From Mercenaria mercenaria (lineage: Eukaryota > Mollusca > Bivalvia > Venerida > Veneridae), in NCBI RefSeq assembly GCF_021730395.1, contig NC_069364.1, positions 82,763,501-82,827,500 of the forward strand: a stretch of 64,000 bases of DNA, written 5' to 3'. Positions 24,733 through 35,719 of this stretch are shown piece by piece. Each line of letters begins with the position of its first letter. Within the stretch, counting starts at the first letter, position 1. The translations under genes and the position numbers were made by a program. The notes beneath the pieces are model-generated. The model was not told where the DNA came from. It was given only the letters and a program-made list of their open reading frames with translations, and did not search any database.

Positions 24733-27700
24733 TTACCCGGCATTCAATGCATTCGATCTCATTTTGAAGGCTTTATTACAATACACAGCTAATTTGATTA
24801 ACACTGACTTCCTTTCTGAATTAAGCAATTCTATGAATTTATACACGCTAGGGTGTCTTACAAAATAATTAGATATATACTGTTTTCTTATTGTATCATA
24901 CAAAGAGCAAATCAATATAAAGTGGTATTCATCTTCGATGTCATTTTTGTTACAGATACAACATTTTCGTTCACTTCTATCAATATTATTGTGTCTTCCT
25001 GTTTCTATAGATAAATTATGTGACGATAATCTGAGTTTAGCCAATGTGTTTCTTAATTTCATACTATCTACAATTTTAAGGTATCCAGACCTGCTAAATT
25101 CTGTCTTAATATGTTTATACAAATGTAACGAAGAGCAAAGACTTACACTAGAGTTCCAATGTGTGATATATATATCTCTTAAACGATTATGTAGCACTGG
25201 TATAAATACATTTAAGTTTATAGATTCTGGATACATCCATACCTCGTTAAATCCCGCACTTTGCAAAAGTGATTTTACTTTGGACAACCAATTTACAGCA
25301 TTTGGTTTAGAATCTATCTCCAATCTCTGGCCTTTAACAATGTAATCTAGTATACAATTACTGCTTTTATTTTGGTATAACTTTATGAAATATTTAATAA
25401 TTCTTACTTGTCTTGTAATATATAGTGGAAATCTGCCCACTTCAGAGTACAATGATAAGGTATTTGTCGACATTTTCACATTAAGTAACCATTTACAATA
25501 CTTTCTTTGTACGATTTCTAAATTGTCCGCCTGCATACTACCCCATATCTCACAACCATAATTAAGAATTGATAGAACATATGCATCAAATAAATTGAAC
25601 ATGATATCAATTGGGACTTGCTTCCCTTTGGTTACATTTAACAATGAGCTCATTGCCCGCAGTGCTTTACCTTTCAATGTGTTTGTCGCAGGCATGAATG
25701 ATCCACCACTAGACATAACAATACCTAAATAGTTGAAAGTTTTGACAACCTCTATATCAGATCCCGCATAGGTCCAATTATAACTTTTATTCAAAACTCC
25801 ACCTTTTCTAAATACAACAATTTTAGTCTTGTCTACATTTACAGTTAGGTTCCATTTTGTACAATATGTTTCTAAGCTATCTAAGGAGTTTTGTAAACCT
25901 TGCGCAGAATCGGAGCAAATAACTGCGTCATCTGCAAACAATAATAAGTAAATCGAAATTTGATCTAATGTTATACCATCATATAAATTTTCTTGCAATG
26001 CATTTTCTAAATCATTCAAAAACAGACTAAACATAATTGGAGAAGTAATCTCCCCTTGAAACAGACCAATTTCACTACTGAAAAATTCTGACAACGTATT
26101 TACATGTTTCACACACAATTTAACCTCTTCATACATTGAATAAATCACTGAAAACAATTTACCATCAATTCCACACTTTATTAATTTATACCACAGACAG
26201 CTTCTGTCAATTAGGTCGTATGCCTTTTTAAAGTCGATAAAACAGCAAAAAAGTTTCTTCTTATCGTTTATAAATTTTTCAATCAAAGAATTTAATATAA
26301 AAATAGCATCTACAGAACTATAATCTGTTTTAAACCCAAACTGGGCATCCGTAATCTTATCATTTTCCATAGACCATTTCTTAAGTCTTTCATTTATAAT
26401 TACAGTGAAAAACTTCGCAAAACAACTTGTTATTGTAATGCCCCTATAGTTATTTGGATCTGAGGAATCACCCTTTTTATGTAATGGAATAATGAACCCC
26501 GACGACCAACATCTCGGAAAGGTTCTACTATCAAGAATGTAATTAAATAGCAGTTGCAAAGGATTTACAATATCATTTATATTTGCTTTAAAATATTCAT
26601 ATAAAATATTATCAGCCGAACAAGCTTTATTACTACCCAGACATTTAGATGCCCGCACAATCTCTTCAATAGATATAGGCCTATCAAGTTCTTCAAATGA
26701 TGCACTGTTGCTTTCCGAAGCTAAAAATGTTTTAACAAAGTCATCACACTCAACATTTGTTTCACGTTGGTCGTGGTCGGAGGAGAGACCTTTAAAATGC
26801 TCGTAAAAAGAGTCAACTGTTATTTGCTCGCCTCGGTTTGCAAAAGATTTCTGTTTAAATGTCTTCCAGAATTCACGCGGCGATTTATGTTTCATTGTAT
26901 TTAGGGACTGGGCAAATGATTTATTAAAATTGTTTTTACATTGACGGCAGTAATATTTATAGTCTTTTTTCTTCATATACACGTTCATTCTTGTTTCATC
27001 ATTTGGCGTAATATTATATTCATACACTGCTTTTTTATACAATTCATGCTTCACTTTGCATACTTCGTTATACCATTTTTGCCTATTTTTATCTGTATAG
27101 GCAAAATACACATCCTTTCCTTTCGAGCATTTCTCAAAATACTTCTTTCCTTTACTATGTAAAAACTCTGTAAATTTATTTACTAGTACATCGGGTATTT
27201 CTGCCTGAGAAATATCATCCAGCAAGCTGTTTTCTAAGTCACTTATACCGTCTTTGACATCATCTATAAAAGCATTTTTATATTCACTATTCCACTTATA
27301 GAATATGTGCTTTTCGGAAGATGTATATGGCAAATCAGTATTAATACACAGAGAGAACGAGATCGGTGCATGATTCGAAAAGATATTAAAATCATTGACA
27401 TTAAAGTCGACTATGTCCTTGAAATTAACCTCATCCGTCAAAACATAATCTACTAAGCTTTCCCCATTGTGTGTCATGCAGGTCCGTTTACCGATACCGT
27501 TGTCGTTATGTAACCTGCCGTTAACAATACGTATATTGGTTGACTTACACAAATCGATTAATAGTTCTCCAAATCTATTCGCCGTCACGTCACATGTTGC
27601 GCGCGGGAGTGGTGTATCGATGTTAAATACGTCATCATTTCCTATTATTCGATCGTTATCAATATAGTCATGTTTTTTACCAACCCTAGAGTTCAAATCG

Positions 27701-28173
27701 CCTGATAAGAAGACTTTTCCAAAAGAACTATATTTGTTAATATCAGATTCAATTTTTCTAAAAATATCCACGTCATATGTCTCGTGAATCGGAGAATTTT
27801 CTGGCGCTATATATGTTATTGCAAGATATATGTCTTTTTCTATTTGAAAGTACACTTTATCAAGTTTAAGCCAAATTAAACAATCAATGTCATTTTGAAC
27901 AACTTTTATCCCCCTTCGGCAATTATCCTTTATATAAACTATAAGCCCTCCGCTAGATCTCCTAGCTCTTCTATGTTGAAAGCGCCTATACGAGTGAATC
28001 GGATTACTGTATCCCTTAAGGTCAATTTTCGATTTTTTATTTGTCCATGTTTCAGATAAGCAAATTATCTCATAATCTTTCAGTATATCTAAAAATTCGG
28101 ACGAAGATCGTTTCGCCTCGCTAAACCCTTCAACATTCCATGATAAACAGTTAAGAACACTCTCACGTGCGGC
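24733..28173 (-). CDS. LINE ORF2: APE endonuclease, reverse transcriptase, CCHC finger
   Basis: The open frame is 1146 codons, counted from the codon after the ORF1 stop. Endonuclease motifs in order are LNCLSWNVEG (codons 7-16), ICLSETW, SGGLIVYI, LSGDLNSRVG, SLVDYVLTD and SNHAPISF. The reverse transcriptase has HKKGDSSDPNNYRGITI, motif A CFIDFKKAYDLID, motif B GLFQGEITSP and the catalytic LLFADDAVI. The C-terminus has a finger CCICNKND...YHFILIC. All catalytic positions I can check are present. The frame contains no ATG until codon 233, past several endonuclease motifs, so normal AUG initiation cannot give the whole protein. Readthrough of the preceding TAG or non-AUG reinitiation is inferred. 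The enzyme would nick target DNA and prime cDNA synthesis there (target-primed reverse transcription). Confidence 0.9.
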   Translation of the reverse strand, partial: AARESVLNCLSWNVEGFSEAKRSSSEFLDILKDYEIICLSETWTNKKSKIDLKGYSNPIHSYRRFQHRRARRSSGGLIVYIKDNCRRGIKVVQNDIDCLIWLKLDKVYFQIEKDIYLAITYIAPENSPIHETYDVDIFRKIESDINKYSSFGKVFLSGDLNSRVGKKHDYIDNDRIIGNDDVFNIDTPLPRATCDVTANRFGELLIDLCKSTNIRIVNGRLHNDNGIGKRTCMTHNGESLVDYVLTDEVNFKDIVDFNVNDFNIFSNHAPISFSLCINTDLPYTSSEKHIFYKWNSEYKNAFIDDVKDGISDLENSLLDDISQAEIPDVLVNKFTEFLHSKGKKYFEKCSKGKDVYFAYTDKNRQKWYNEVCKVKHELYKKAVYEYNITPNDETRMNVYMKKKDYKYYCRQCKNNFNKSFAQSLNTMKHKSPREFWKTFKQKSFANRGEQITVDSFYEHFKGLSSDHDQRETNVECDDFVKTFLASESNSASFEELDRPISIEEIVRASKCLGSNKACSADNILYEYFKANINDIVNPLQLLFNYILDSRTFPRCWSSGFIIPLHKKGDSSDPNNYRGITITSCFAKFFTVIINERLKKWSMENDKITDAQFGFKTDYSSVDAIFILNSLIEKFINDKKKLFCCFIDFKKAYDLIDRSCLWYKLIKCGIDGKLFSVIYSMYEEVKLCVKHVNTLSEFFSSEIGLFQGEITSPIMFSLFLNDLENALQENLYDGITLDQISIYLLLFADDAVICSDSAQGLQNSLDSLETYCTKWNLTVNVDKTKIVVFRKGGVLNKSYNWTYAGSDIEVVKTFNYLGIVMSSGGSFMPATNTLKGKALRAMSSLLNVTKGKQVPIDIMFNLFDAYVLSILNYGCEIWGSMQADNLEIVQRKYCKWLLNVKMSTNTLSLYSEVGRFPLYITRQVRIIKYFIKLYQNKSSNCILDYIVKGQRLEIDSKPNAVNWLSKVKSLLQSAGFNEVWMYPESINLNVFIPVLHNRLRDIYITHWNSSVSLCSSLHLYKHIKTEFSRSGYLKIVDSMKLRNTLAKLRLSSHNLSIETGRHNNIDRSERKCCICNKNDIEDEYHFILICSLYDTIRKQYISNYFVRHPSVYKFIELLNSERKSVLIKLAVYCNKAFKMRSNALNAG

Positions 28174-29166
28174 CTACTTTGTACCGTTACCGTTATATAA
28201 TCTCTTATTGATGTACAATTTGTCTACCTTCAAAAACGCCTCATCTCCGTTTTCCCGTGCTTTTTTCATGACTGGGATTAACTTTTTTCTAGTTTCCATG
28301 ATTTCCCTGGGGAATTGTTCACTGATCCCGAATGTTGTGCCGCCTAACTGCTTTGAAGATTTCCTCACTCTCTCTCTATCTGGATAATAGGCAAACTTCG
28401 CAACAATTGGTCGAGTTTTATGTTGGCTGTATTTCCCTAGCCTATGCGCCCTGTGTAGCTTTATGTTAGATTTTGCGTCTTCAATTTTCAATTCTTCTTC
28501 AATAAATGATAATATTCTGTTCTCACAGTTTTCATCCTTCTCTTCGCCTAGGTTGTAAAATATCAAATTGTCTCTCATACTTCTGCATTTTAAGTCTATA
28601 ATCTCGGCTTTCATGTCATCTTCTGTGCTTTTTTGCATGCTCTCACCCTTTTTCAACGACTGTATCATTTTATCAAGCTCATCTTGCCTTTTGTTTATAC
28701 TGTCCAATAGACTGGTGTCAAAGGCACGGCTATTTTCGATGTCCTGTATTTTGGACTCTATAGTGTTAATCTGCTTGCTCATGGTGTCAGTTTTTACCGT
28801 TAACGAGTTGACACTAGACTGAATACTTTCTAAATGGGTTAATTTCTTGTCCATTGAATCTAGCCTTTGTATGATAATTGACATCATATCACCCTGTACA
28901 TTAGGGTTTGTTGGGACGTTTCCCGGTGACAAAACTGGTGATGCTGAATTCATAGCCATATATTGATTATTATAGTTCTGATATGGTAACTGAGGTGGTA
29001 AACTATAGCTCTGACTTGCCTGAAATTGATTGTTGTTGCTCATATTTGGTGTTCCTAGGTTTCCTAGTTGAATTATTCCGCCATTTTGTGCCATTGTGTT
29101 TGAACGTTTTGATACGGATTGAACATTATTTGGTGATTCTTTCGTCTTTTTACGTTTTCTAGGCAT
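28174..29166 (-). CDS. LINE ORF1 protein (coiled coil, RRM-like, C-terminal domain)
   Basis: This 330-residue nucleic-acid-binding protein starts with a basic MPRKRKKTKE segment. A Q/N/P-rich stretch follows (about residues 30-90), then a heptad-like coiled coil (about 95-185, with LDSMDKKLTHLES and INTIESKIQDIEN). Next is an RRM-like core (SMRDNLIFYNLGE, about 197-209) and a C-terminal domain with KLHRAHRLGK and RPIVAKF. This is the trimer-forming ORF1p layout known from L1 elements, where the protein coats element RNA and acts as a chaperone. The start is the first ATG after an upstream AT-rich region. The frame ends in TAG at 28174-28176 and the same frame stays open into ORF2. Confidence 0.85.
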   Translation of the reverse strand: MPRKRKKTKESPNNVQSVSKRSNTMAQNGGIIQLGNLGTPNMSNNNQFQASQSYSLPPQLPYQNYNNQYMAMNSASPVLSPGNVPTNPNVQGDMMSIIIQRLDSMDKKLTHLESIQSSVNSLTVKTDTMSKQINTIESKIQDIENSRAFDTSLLDSINKRQDELDKMIQSLKKGESMQKSTEDDMKAEIIDLKCRSMRDNLIFYNLGEEKDENCENRILSFIEEELKIEDAKSNIKLHRAHRLGKYSQHKTRPIVAKFAYYPDRERVRKSSKQLGGTTFGISEQFPREIMETRKKLIPVMKKARENGDEAFLKVDKLYINKRLYNGNGTK

Positions 29167-29344
29167 TTGAACAGTTGACCAAAACTAACATATATCCATG
29201 CAACATATTATCCTTATAATAAGAAGTCTAATAGCACGTTTAATCCAAGTTTTTATAATTTTTCACAGAAATTTTCAAAATTTGCAACCATTTTTCGCAC
29301 ATGCGCACTACCTAATATAGATACCGTGTAGTAATAGACTGGTG

Positions 29345-31190
29345 TTAAACCGCAATTACACAAACAATCAAATTAATATTCACTGATGCGTTTATAAATG
29401 ACAATGCTGCTTTAATAAACTATTTCATATCTGATGGAATTTGATTTTTAAAATTGATGGTGCTTTCTAATAGGCGCATGGACAACATTAGCAACATTCT
29501 TTTAATTGTATGTAATAGTCAGATAAAGCAGAAGAATTTGCATTATTAAGCGATAAGAAAAGTTGCGCCAGAGCCATAAAGGGAGGTAATAAAAACAGTT
29601 AATTGAAGAAAATTCGGATATGTGAGATAACAATTACAGACAAACCAGAAGTAACAAGAAATTAATATATTTCTTGTTCATAACCAAAATGTAGAGAGCC
29701 ATATAATAAACAAAGCCGTTATGGTTATGGCCCTTTGATAGATATGGCTGAAAAAATACATCATTACTTGTAAGCATTGTACAGCTTTAATTCATCTACA
29801 AAGAAAGCAGAGATAATGTATTTCTCGACATTTTCAAACATTGAGCGGAACAGAAGTGATTGTCATTTGTATTCAAATCCTACTGACAATCATCAGTCAA
29901 CATAATCTAAGTTGCTGCCATCTCAAACGGAAAACATCTCAAACGCTGTGTAAACATTAAAAGAATGTTATGATAAAAACACATTCAATGAAAACTCGAA
30001 GAAAAATATTTAAACATCTACAATCAAGAGTGATATCAACATTGTCTGGCACATGCTCCCCAACCCCTCCCATTCCGCTACCCTAAAATGCTTGATTGAA
30101 TGAAAATATGAAGTCCAAAGAAAGGAAAAACTCAAATAAGTCTGATATAAAAATCCCACTGATTTGTACATGTTCTCTCCACGATGATGACTGATATCAA
30201 GGTTCATATGAGGTACTGATGTAGTTGTAATATTGTAAAGTCCGAAAACGCTTCAAAACGAAACTTACAACGTACCGTGTATCTGACAAATAAACCTCTT
30301 CATGGACCACCAGTCCAAAACATCAGTTAAAGATTTATGAACTGCAATATTTCGCTTTGTTGTTAATCTCATTTCATGTCAGGTATGCAAAAAAGAGTTT
30401 GCCGATGGGACGAAACTTGCTCCGTAGAACTCAAAGCTTCAAGAGAGCACCGGTTGCAGAACACGTCCAATTTCATGGCTTTAGCAACACTGCTATTTTC
30501 TTTGTGCTACAAGGAACACGACAGATAGTGATCGGGTGCTTCTTGTAAAGCACTGCGGAAAGAAGATGGTCCCCTCGCCTGAATACGAATAGCCATTAGG
30601 GAGTATACATGATCTGTATCTGCTGTAGACAATTACCTAACTTTTAAGTGGTCAATGGTTAGCATTATTCTGCCTAGCAAATCACTATATAAGAAAACTT
30701 TTTTCTCTGACAGTGTGTCAGTTTCATTTGAAATGTACAAGAAACCCAAATGCATGAAGAAATACAAGGTTTTAGCTTGATATCAACAGTTTCCAAGTTT
30801 TTACAGCATTTTCAGTACCATAAGACAAAGCGTCAGATTTTGTCAAATATAGCTGTCGCGACATTATTTTGAAGCAGTTACCCTAAATTCAGCCTTGTTT
30901 TACCCTGTTTTGACATTTTCTTCTCTGATCTGCATGCAAATTACACATTTAAACTGTTATATATGTTCACTTTTACCTCTGATGGCCAGAAAATAGCAAT
31001 CAGTAGCCTATAAGTATGCAGTTTTTGGAAAAAATACACTCAAAACAGTGAAAATGTGATATTTTTGGGTTTTATCCTCATTTTCAACAAAATTGCAATT
31101 AATTTGTCATTTTCTATCAAATTCTAATCAAACTAGCCCATACCCACCATCATCTGGCCAGATTTCACTTTTTACCAATGTCATCTTATA
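29345..31190. other. Intergenic, no gene recognised
   Basis: AT-rich sequence between the 5' side of the LINE and the dispersed repeat at 31.2 kb. Short open frames show no motifs or splice context. Confidence 0.4.
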
Positions 31191-31194
31191 AGTT

Positions 31195-31555
31195 ATAACA
31201 TACTAAATAGTCTTTATTCTATATAAAACTGACCAATTTCCAATGACCGCAGCACACATCAGGACCCATTTTAAATTTCTGTAACTTACATTTTCTTGAA
31301 GAATATTGCAAAATCAGCTAAAAAATGAGACTACAAATTATACTGGTGGTGTATGATCTAAGTTTCCATGAAAAAAGTTGTCATGTTGTTATTTCATTAT
31401 GAAAATGCTACCTACATGTCAAGCATAGATCTGTCATGTGATTTTAGCCAAAAAATTGCAAAGAAAATAAGGAAAATAGCTCTACAGAGCAAAAAAACTG
31501 AGGACTATTTGTGTCCGCCATTATGCGACTACCTTTTTTTCGCGCCATTTTTCTA
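31195..31555. repeat. Dispersed repeat (copy 3)
   Basis: An independent copy of the block at 5205-5680, with TGGTGGTGTATGATCTAAGT and TCCGCCATTATGCGACTACC recognisable and several internal deletions. It abuts the region leading into the 56-bp satellite. Confidence 0.7.
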
Positions 31556-31789
31556 TTTAGTGTCTGTATGCCTATTTATCCTCATTAGAGAACTATTGCT
31601 CCAGACGGCTTCAATATAAATCCTATAAACGTTTGCATACGCTTCGTGTGCTTGTGGGCGTATGTATACATGTCTTCAAAGGTCTGTGCGGTAGTACATG
31701 TATAGTTTGCTGAACAACGGAAGTAGCGACCGGTAATACAGCACAAGCTATAGACCGTACTTATGTCCAGGGTTTGTTCTATGTTATCC

Positions 31790-33395
31790 CCGCTGTGTTC
31801 CTATATTGCATCAAACACAGCCAAACTGTCGCATGAGGAACCCACTGAGCATCAAATATGGATAGAACGTCACAACGAGTAACTCCATTGTGTTCCTGTA
31901 TTTCTGCATCAAGTACAGCCAGGAGGTATCATTGATGAATCCAACAGTTTTACTTTTTTGTTGCATCAAATTTTTATAGAACGGCACAACGAGCAACTCC
32001 ATTGTATAACATTATTGTTTCATCAAACACAGCCAATAGGTCGTAATAAGAAAACTCTATGTGTTACTTTACTGGTGCATCAAGCACAGTCAGAATGCCA
32101 CAATGAGGAACATGCTCTGTTCCTTTATTATTGGACCAAGCACAATCAGAATGCCACAATGAGGAACTTGCTCTGTTCCTTTATTATTGCGCCAAGCACG
32201 GTCAGAATGCCACAATGAGGAACTTGCTCTGTTCCTTTATTATTGCGCCAAGCACGGTCAGAATGCCACAATGAGGAACTTGCTCTGTTCCTTTATTACT
32301 GCGCCAAGCACGGTCAGAATGCCACAATGAGGAACTTGCTCTGTTCCTTTATTATTGCGTCAAGCACGGTCAGAATGCCACAATGAGGAACTTGCTCTGT
32401 TCCTTTATTACTGCGACCAATAGACTGGTCAGAGAATGTCACAATGAGGAACTTGCTCTGTTCCTTTATTATTGCATCAAGCACGGTCAGAATGCCACAA
32501 TGAGGAACTTGCTCTGTTCCTTTATTATTACACCAAGCACGGTCAGAATGTCACAATGAGGAACTTGCTCTGTTCCTTTATGTTTGCACCAAGCACGGTC
32601 AGAATGCCACAATGACGAACTTGCTCTGTTCCTTTATCATTGCACCAAGCACGGTGAGAATGTCACAATGAGGAACTTGCTCTGTTCCTTTATCATTGCA
32701 CCAAGCACGGTGAGAATGCCACAATGAGGAACTTGCTCTGTTCCTTTAGTATTGCGCCAAGCACAGTGAGAGGAGGAACTTGCTCTGTCCCTCTATCATT
32801 GCACCAAACACAGTCAGAATGCCACAATGAGGATTTTGCTCTGTTCCTTTATCATTGCACCAAGCACAGTCAGAATGCCATAGTGAGGAACCTGCTCTGT
32901 TCCTTTATCATTGCGTCAAGCACAGTAAGAATGTCATAATAAGGAGCTCCGCTGTTTTTTTTTTATATTGTATGAAGTACAACCAGGAAGCCACAATGGA
33001 GAGTTCCACTGTGTTCCTTTTTTGCTGCATCAAGCAAAATAAGAATGTCTCACCCACAGCTCTACAGTGATCTTTTATTACTGTAACATGCACAGCCAGA
33101 CGGTCACACTACGGAGCCCCAACGAGTCCCTTTATTATTGGATCAAGCATATTCAGAAAGTCACACTGCGGATCCCCAACGAGTTCTTTTATAACTGTAT
33201 CAAGCACAGCCAGAAAGTCACACTGCATATCCCCAACGAGTTCTTTTATAACTGTATCAAGCACAGCCAGAAAGTCACACTGCGGAGCTCTACCGGGTTT
33301 CTTTATTGCTGTTTCAGGCAGAGCCAGAAACTCAACTTGTGACTGCGGAGCCCCACATTCCTTTATTCTTACATCAAGCACGGCTACGAGACCCA
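31790..33395. repeat. Satellite array, 56-57 bp unit with a hairpin in each unit
   Basis: About 28 head-to-tail units. In the centre (32150-32900) the unit is 56 bp and nearly uniform; it contains AGGAAC-TTGCTCT-GTTCCT, a 6-bp stem with a 7-base loop. Towards 33400 the unit drifts to 57 bp with changed sequence (CCCCAACGAGTTC), and the left edge from 31790 is also divergent. This gradient of a homogenised core and decayed edges is what unequal exchange produces. Because 56 is not a multiple of three, open frames across it are chance. Confidence 0.9.
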
Positions 33396-33805
33396 GCTAT
33401 TTTCCTTTATTTAAGAAATACTAGTAATATGTTTACTATATCGAAACAATATGAATAGGTTATACTAATTCGGAATCGCGCCTAAGCTGTGCATCTGAAT
33501 TAAGTATAACACAGTTCTGTCATCTCATTTTGATTCTGAAATATAGTTTATGTAAAATAGTAGATCAAGATTTCTCGCCGCCTGTATGGTGCCAAAAAAT
33601 ATGTAGAAGTGATATCAATATTGCCGTGAGATTTTAACCAAACTGATCACAGAAATTTTCAAATTAGAATGTTTCATCAACCCCAGTCAGATTGTCAATG
33701 ACATGCAGAGCTCCACTGTGTACCTTTGTTTTTATGAATGTAACACGTGCGTAAGAATTTTACTAGTTTTCTTTTTATTGAAGAAATCAATTATTGAGTT
33801 TTTTA

Positions 33806-35198
33806 CGAAAGACCCGTGGTGACATTTCAACTTCATTATTTCACGATTTCTGCTTCATGATTTCACGATTTCCACTTCATGAATTCACGATTTCACGATT
33901 TCCACTTCATGAAATCACGATTTCACGAATTCACGATTTTACAAAAAACTTCACGATTTCACGGTTTCATGATTTCACGATTTCTTGATTTCACGATTTC
34001 CACTTCATGAATTCACGAATTCACGATTTCTGCTTCCTGATTTCACGATTTCCACTTCATGAATTCACGATTTCACGATTTCCACTTCATGAATTCACGA
34101 TTTCACGAAAAAACTTCACGATTTCTTGATTTCGCGATTTCATGATTTCACGATTTCTTGATTTCACGATTTCAACTTCACGAATTCACAATTTCACGAT
34201 TTCCACTTCATGAATTCACGATTTCCACTTCACGAATATACCGATTTCACAATTTCCACTTCATGAATTCACGATTTCCACTTCACGAATTCTCGATTTC
34301 ACAATTTCCACTTCATGAATTCACGATTTCACGATTTCCACTTCACGAATTCACGATTTCCACTTCACGAATTCACAATTTCACAATTTCCACTTCATGA
34401 ATTCACGATTTCACGATTTCCACTTCACGATTTCACGATTTCCACTTCACGAATTCACGATTTCACAATTTCAACTTCATGAATTCACGATTTCATCATT
34501 GTGAAATCGTGATTTCGTGAAGTGGAAATCGTGAAATCGTGAATTCATGAAGTGTAAATTGTGAAATCGAGAATTCGTGAAGTGGGAATTGTGAATTCTT
34601 GAAGTGGAAATCGTGAAATCGTGAATTCATGAAGTAGAAATCGTGAATTCAGGAAGCAGAAATAGTGAAATCGTGAATTCATGAAGTGGAAATCGTGAAA
34701 TCAAGAAATCGTGAAATCATGAAATCAAGAAATCGTGAAGTTTTTTCGTGAAATCGTGAATTCGTGAAATCGTGAATTCATGAAGTGGAAATCGTGAAAT
34801 CGTGAATTCATGAAGTGGAAATCGTGAAATCGAGAATTCGTGAAGTGGAAATCGTGAATTCGTGAAGTGGAAATCGTGAATTCAGGAAGCAGAAATAGTG
34901 AAATCGTGAATTCATGAAGTGGAAATCGTGAAATCAAGAAATCGTGAAATCATGAAATCAAGAAATCGTGAAGTTTTTTCGTGAAATCGTGAATTCGTGA
35001 AATCGTGAATTCATGAAGTGGAAATCGTGAAATCGTGAATTCATGAAGTGGAAATCGTGAAATCGAGAATTCGTGAAGTGGAAATCGTGTATTCGTGAAG
35101 TGGAAATCGTGAAATCGTGAATTCATGAAGTGGAAATCGTGAAAACAGGAAGCAGAAATCGTGAAATAATGAAGTTGAAATGTCACCACGGGTCTTTC
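33806..35198. mobile_element. Foldback element: 1.39-kb palindrome of tandem subrepeats with 9-bp target duplication
   Basis: Two arms of about 690 bp face each other with almost no spacer, centred near 34497. The outer 50 bp of each arm are identical in inverse orientation, starting GAAAGACCCGTGGTGACATT. Inward, both arms consist of short tandem subunits, mainly TCACGATTT (9 bp) and CCACTTCATGAAT (13 bp), in varying order. The element is flanked by AGTTTTTTA at 33797-33805 and again at 35199-35207, a 9-bp target-site duplication. Long terminal repeats built of tandem subrepeats with a 9-bp duplication are the hallmarks of foldback elements such as Drosophila FB. There is no coding capacity; open frames across it are just translated repeat. 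It would be mobilised in trans. Confidence 0.85.
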
Positions 35199-35324
35199 AG
35201 TTTTTTAATGTGACCGGTATCTCCAAATGTTTCCAGTGAAATATTTTGTGACATTGTTTTTGCTTAAACTCTGAAATACCCTTTTTATTGTAAGTAGCAT
35301 TTCCTAAAGTTTATATCAGCTTTT

Positions 35325-35600
35325 GCTTTTCAACCGCCCGTGAAACAAACAACTGTGGCGGCGGGTGTCGTCTTTAACTTGAGCAGTTCGTATCCAATAT
35401 TCACCAAACTTAGAAACAATACTTACTGGCATACTATCTCGTGATTTCGATAACCTCCCGATTCCTGCAGCCTATATGGAGTTATGGCCCTTGAATTACA
35501 CAAAGTAGTAAAAATTGATGGTGTCCAGTCTCAAACTTTAGCAGTTCATATCCAGTGTTCCCAAAACTTGTTCATGTATATCCTTTTTATACGATCTTAT
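35325..35600 (+). repeat. Fragment of tandem-repeat element A family
   Basis: Starts CCGCCCGTGAAACAAACAAC and shares GGCATACTATCTCG, TTCGATAACC and GTTATGGCCCTTGAATTACA with the element at 61381-61775. It decays without a recognisable end. It begins about 130 bp past the foldback element. Confidence 0.6.
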
Positions 35601-35719
35601 TGTAGATTCCTCCCTTATGTGCTTTTTCTCCTTTCAGTAGGAAAGATTGACCGTTCCCTAATAATGCCAGTGCATATTGTTGCTTGTGGCGTCTTTATTT
35701 ATTTGATCAAGATCATATT

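Larger units (their letters stand above)
24733..29166 (-). mobile_element. L1-type non-LTR retrotransposon (LINE), both ORFs open
   Basis: An autonomous LINE lies on the minus strand with an L1-like ORF1 (28174-29166) and an ORF2 with APE-type endonuclease, reverse transcriptase and a C-terminal CCHC-like finger (24733-28173). Both reading frames are open over their full length, so the insertion is young or the coding part is well kept. The coordinates given are the coding core. The 5' UTR probably reaches about 29340 and the 3' UTR some way below 24733, but I could not fix either end and saw no clear target-site duplication. ORF1 and ORF2 are in the same frame and separated by one TAG. The clade is uncertain: the ORF1 architecture is L1-like. 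It lies between the 5'-nucleotidase pair and the satellite region. Confidence 0.9.

Noticed and set aside
31958-33381. Open frames with LLCSFII-type repeated peptides
   Set aside because: The satellite unit is 56-57 bp, so frames shift between units; they are chance translations.
33794-35189. Long open frames with repeating ISRFPLHEF-like peptides
   Set aside because: These are translations of the foldback subrepeats on both strands, not a gene.
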